Shown piece by piece: positions 61,397-64,000 of a DNA stretch of 64,000 bases. Where the stretch lies: positions 4,216,001-4,280,000 of the forward strand of contig NZ_CP093301.1 of NCBI RefSeq assembly GCF_024362785.1, written 5' to 3'. The position numbers and the translations under genes were made by a program. Source of the DNA: Evansella sp. LMS18. GTDB lineage: Bacteria > Bacillota > Bacilli > Bacillales > Salisediminibacteriaceae. The notes beneath the pieces are model-generated. The model did not search any database, was not told the origin of the DNA, and was given only the letters and a program-made list of their open reading frames with translations. Each line of letters opens with the position of its first letter. Positions within the stretch are counted from its first letter, which is position 1.

Positions 61397-61800
61397 TTAG
61401 ATTTCTACACTCACAGTTTCAGCATTTTTATCCAGTTGGAAGCTAATTTTCTTATCTCCACAGATAAGTCCATAGTCACCAAGGAAGCCTTCAAATGAGA
61501 CCTTTCCGTTGTGATCTGTCTGGCGTGTCACGGTTGTATGCCAGTCTCCTTTAATCAGTTTCTTTAAACTTCATAAGACGGTTTTGGACGTTATCTTTTC
61601 GGATGAATCCGGAAGGAGCATTAATCCAGGCCCCATCATCAATGAATTCCTAGGAGGAGATGGCTTCTGCTAAAGGATGTTCAAATAGTTTCGTGTACAT
61701 TTCTTCTACTTCTTTTGCCTTGCGTTCTTCAAATTCAGAAGTTGACGGCCAATTTGTTACTTTGTAATCATTAAGGTCCACGATTTCAGGTGGCATAAGT
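61397..61800 (-). pseudogene. Degraded 3' end of a GH10 xylanase-like gene
   Basis: On the minus strand the pieces read EMYTKLFEHPLAEAISS, a TAG, EFIDDGAWINAPSGFIRKDN, a frameshift, KGDWHTTVTRQTDHNGKVSF, EGFLGDYGLICGDKKISFQL and end VSVEI-TAA at 61397. The D-GAWINAPSG-IRKD and EGFLGDYG blocks are those found at the C-terminus of glycoside hydrolase 10 endo-xylanases and near relatives. The catalytic two-thirds are missing. It marks old host DNA at the island's right edge. Confidence 0.6.
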
Positions 61801-62172
61801 TTGCAGATCTATTAAAGTCATTCAAAAGAAGAGTGGAACCAGCATTTGATTCCCTTAAACACATTACTGAAAACAATTTGTTGAAATACAATGTTTGGAT
61901 GATATACTAATTACAAACTAAATCATGTTTTTCATATAATCGCGGGGATATGGCCTGCAAGTTTCTACCAGTTTACCGGAAATAAACTGACTATGGAAAG
62001 CGAGTACGGATAACATTCAGACGGATGTTTTATAATATCGAACTCTACAGCTCGAAGTACATGCTTTTTACATAGTAAAGCGTGTGCTTCGAGTTTTTTC
62101 GTAGATTACATGAAAGATACATGGTTAGTGGGTACTATAATTATTCTATACATAGAAGGAAGGAAGTAAAAA
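61801..62172. other. Intergenic region with a terminator before ade
   Basis: Holds a short decayed frame on the plus strand (SFKRRVEPAFDSLKHITENN, about 61821-61910), which I cannot place, and a terminator at 62052-62100. No purine riboswitch motif was found before the adenine deaminase gene. Confidence 0.5.
62052..62100. terminator. Rho-independent terminator
   Basis: CTCGAAGTACATGCTTT and AAAGCGTGTGCTTCGAG pair with two G:U positions, then TTTTTT. It isolates the adenine deaminase gene from upstream transcription. Confidence 0.8.
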
Positions 62173-63978
62173 ATGGCTTATAAACGTACACCGCAATATG
62201 AAACTTTACGAGATTTGAATGCCACGGCACGTGGTGATCAACATGCAACACTCGTTATTCAGCGAGCAAAATTAGTAAATGTGACAACAGGTGAAATCCT
62301 TCAGAATGTAGACATTGCCGTTCAGGGTGCGAGAATTGCTTATGTTGGAAAAGATGCTGGTCACACCATTGGAAGAAAAACAAATGTCATTGATGCAGCT
62401 GGCCGATATGTAACTCCAGGATTTCTTGATGGTCATTGCCATATTGAAAGCAGTCAGATTACTCCAGTACAATTTGCCAGAGCTGTGCTGCCAAAGGGAA
62501 CAACCGGGGGATTCTTTGATCCCCATGAAATCATCAATGTATTAGGGATGGATGGATTAAAACTGATGCTGGAAGAGGCACGTACAACACCAATGGCAGC
62601 CTATATGCAAATTGCATCCTCTGTGCCTTCCACGAGTGATGAATTTGAAACGAATGGTGCTTCTATCGGACCAAAAGAAGTTGCAGAAGCATTTACATTG
62701 GGAGAAGATGTCATTGCATTAGGTGAAGTAATGAATTTTCCAGGGGTTGTCTATGGGGACGAGAAGATGCTTAGTGAAATAGAAGAGACTTTGAAAGCTA
62801 AAAGGATCGTCGATGGACACTATACGTGGCCAGCCGATGATGACGCTAAGCTCTCTGCTTATGTGGCTGCTGGTGTAAGTGGAGATCATGAGGTAACGAG
62901 TGTGGAAGATGTAGTGAACCGGCTGCGATTAGGACAATATGTAAAGATGCGAAGAGGTTCTGCCTGGCATGATGTTGCAGAAACGATTAAAGCTTATACA
63001 GAGTTAAAACTTGATACGAGAAGAATGATTTTAGTAACCGATGATCGCAGTCCTGAATCGTTAGTGGATGAAGGTCACATGGATTTTGTCATTCGCCACG
63101 CTATATCACAAGGGGTTCCTCCCATGGTTGCGATTCAAATGGCAACGATTAATACAGCGGAACGATTCGGGCTCTCCAATGATATCGGTATGATTGCACC
63201 AGGCCGGTTTGCGGATATTGTCATTTTGGAGGGGCCGTTAGTTGATATCAAAGTTGGGATGACTATTGCAGCCGGGGAAGTTGTTGCTGCGGATGGTGCG
63301 ATGAAAGTGGAGTTACCAAAGTTTCAGTACCCCAAGTCAGCAGTTGAATCAGTGCACATAGACCGTAAAATTTCTCCAAAAGATTTTGTCATAGAGGGAC
63401 CAGTGGAAAAGGGTACAGCCGAGGCCAGAGTGATTGAAGTAAGGGAAAACCATGTAGGCACCGTGGAAAAACATGTTCCAGTAAAGTGTCTGTATGGCCA
63501 CGTCCAGCTGGAGGATGGCCTGTCAAAAATGGTAGTGTTCGAGCGCCACGGTAGAAATGGAAACATTGGGCAAGGGTTATTATCAGGCGTTGGTTTTACA
63601 AAGCCAGCAGCAATGGCTACCACGGTAGGGCATGATAGCCATAACTTAATGGTGATCGGAAATGATGATGCTTTAATGGCACAAGCAGCAAATCGAATTA
63701 TGAATATGCAAGGCGGGATTGTTGTCGTTACGAAAGAGGAAGTGACAGAACTCCCATTGCCGATTGCCGGCTTAATATCAGAAGCTCCATTTGAAGAAGT
63801 GGCAGCAGGTTCTAAAGCAATTAGTAAAGCTCTGCTAGATGCCGGTTGTACAATGAATTATGCATTTATGACGTTATCCCTGTTGTCACTAGTTGTTATA
63901 CCCGAAATTCGTCTATCTGACAAAGGGTTAGTGCGAATTACGGACACAGGTTTTGAAATCGTACCGTTGTTTGTATAA
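62173..63978 (+). CDS. ade: Adenine deaminase
   Basis: 601 residues of the Ade/amidohydrolase family. It should convert adenine to hypoxanthine and ammonia for purine salvage. The metal site starts at DGHCHIESSQ (about 85-94); PKGTTGGFFDPHEI, RIVDGHYTWPADDD, and MATINTAERFGL are family landmarks, and the C-terminal domain (FERHGRNGNIGQGLLSGVGF, ATTVGHDSHNL) is complete. Ribosome site GGAAGGAAG before ATG 62173. No controlling riboswitch seen. Ends 22 bases before the window end. Confidence 0.9.
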   Translation: MAYKRTPQYETLRDLNATARGDQHATLVIQRAKLVNVTTGEILQNVDIAVQGARIAYVGKDAGHTIGRKTNVIDAAGRYVTPGFLDGHCHIESSQITPVQFARAVLPKGTTGGFFDPHEIINVLGMDGLKLMLEEARTTPMAAYMQIASSVPSTSDEFETNGASIGPKEVAEAFTLGEDVIALGEVMNFPGVVYGDEKMLSEIEETLKAKRIVDGHYTWPADDDAKLSAYVAAGVSGDHEVTSVEDVVNRLRLGQYVKMRRGSAWHDVAETIKAYTELKLDTRRMILVTDDRSPESLVDEGHMDFVIRHAISQGVPPMVAIQMATINTAERFGLSNDIGMIAPGRFADIVILEGPLVDIKVGMTIAAGEVVAADGAMKVELPKFQYPKSAVESVHIDRKISPKDFVIEGPVEKGTAEARVIEVRENHVGTVEKHVPVKCLYGHVQLEDGLSKMVVFERHGRNGNIGQGLLSGVGFTKPAAMATTVGHDSHNLMVIGNDDALMAQAANRIMNMQGGIVVVTKEEVTELPLPIAGLISEAPFEEVAAGSKAISKALLDAGCTMNYAFMTLSLLSLVVIPEIRLSDKGLVRITDTGFEIVPLFV

Positions 63979-64000
63979 ACCTTGCATCTGCCAGAATTAG

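Noticed and set aside
61821-61910. Transposase C-terminal fragment
   Set aside because: The short frame SFKRRVEPAFDSLK only loosely resembles some DDE transposase ends; too little to call.

Overview
The window looks like chromosome of a low-to-moderate GC Bacillaceae bacterium, probably a salt- or alkali-adapted Bacillus relative. The evidence is strong Shine-Dalgarno sites, frequent TTG/GTG starts, a class IV PHA synthase pair, a ComK homologue, two NhaC-family antiporters, a TPP riboswitch and a TxpA/RatA-like type I toxin-antitoxin locus. No rRNA, tRNA, CRISPR array or intact insertion sequence was found.

Layout. (1) 1-2.0 kb: PHA synthase subunits on the minus strand, then an intergenic stretch with a long hairpin, a terminator and three 52-bp tandem repeats. 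(2) 2.2-8.4 kb: a TPP riboswitch with its own terminator precedes a tightly coupled six-gene operon: LuxE-like acyl-activating enzyme, LuxC-like acyl reductase, a three-part ABC importer with an NMT1/THI5-type binding lipoprotein, and a short-chain dehydrogenase. Together these could import a thiamine-related acid and reduce it acid to aldehyde to alcohol. I know of no description of such a pathway, and it is my leading candidate for a new system. (3) 8.4-13.9 kb: Nudix hydrolase, CPBP protease, a decaying HTH/PIN toxin-antitoxin pair, nitroreductase and a lipoprotein, among dispersed GGGACAG-type repeats. (4) 14.1-28.0 kb: a sigma-54 catabolic cluster. It has two near-consensus -24/-12 promoters, a PAS-AAA+-Fis activator, two NhaC-type transporters, two paralogous class III aminotransferases, a semialdehyde dehydrogenase, a C45-type N-acyl hydrolase, an amidohydrolase and a GNAT protein. 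This suggests uptake and breakdown of an N-acylated omega-amino compound.

(5) 28.5-61 kb: a defence island, visibly more AT-rich and without the GGGACAG repeats. It starts after a second, more decayed HTH/PIN copy. It carries an HNH nuclease; a six-gene paraMORC system (Z1 helicase, GHKL ATPase, two unknown proteins, 5mC methyltransferase, PD-(D/E)XK protein); an NgoFVII-type nuclease with its own 5mC methyltransferase, another PD-(D/E)XK protein and a Vsr repair nuclease; a wrecked DEAD/DEAH helicase gene and a partial duplication of its end; a large unknown protein; MutT; an isocitrate lyase/PEP mutase-family protein; an XRE regulator; ComK; a DUF91-RAMA-like nuclease; a TPR-winged-helix regulator with an M20 peptidase; and a Hachiman (HamAB) system. 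Two copies of a TxpA/RatA-like type I toxin-antitoxin locus, one intact and one broken, bracket the last third.

(6) 61.4-64 kb: the degraded 3' end of a GH10 xylanase-like gene and an adenine deaminase gene return to ordinary chromosome.
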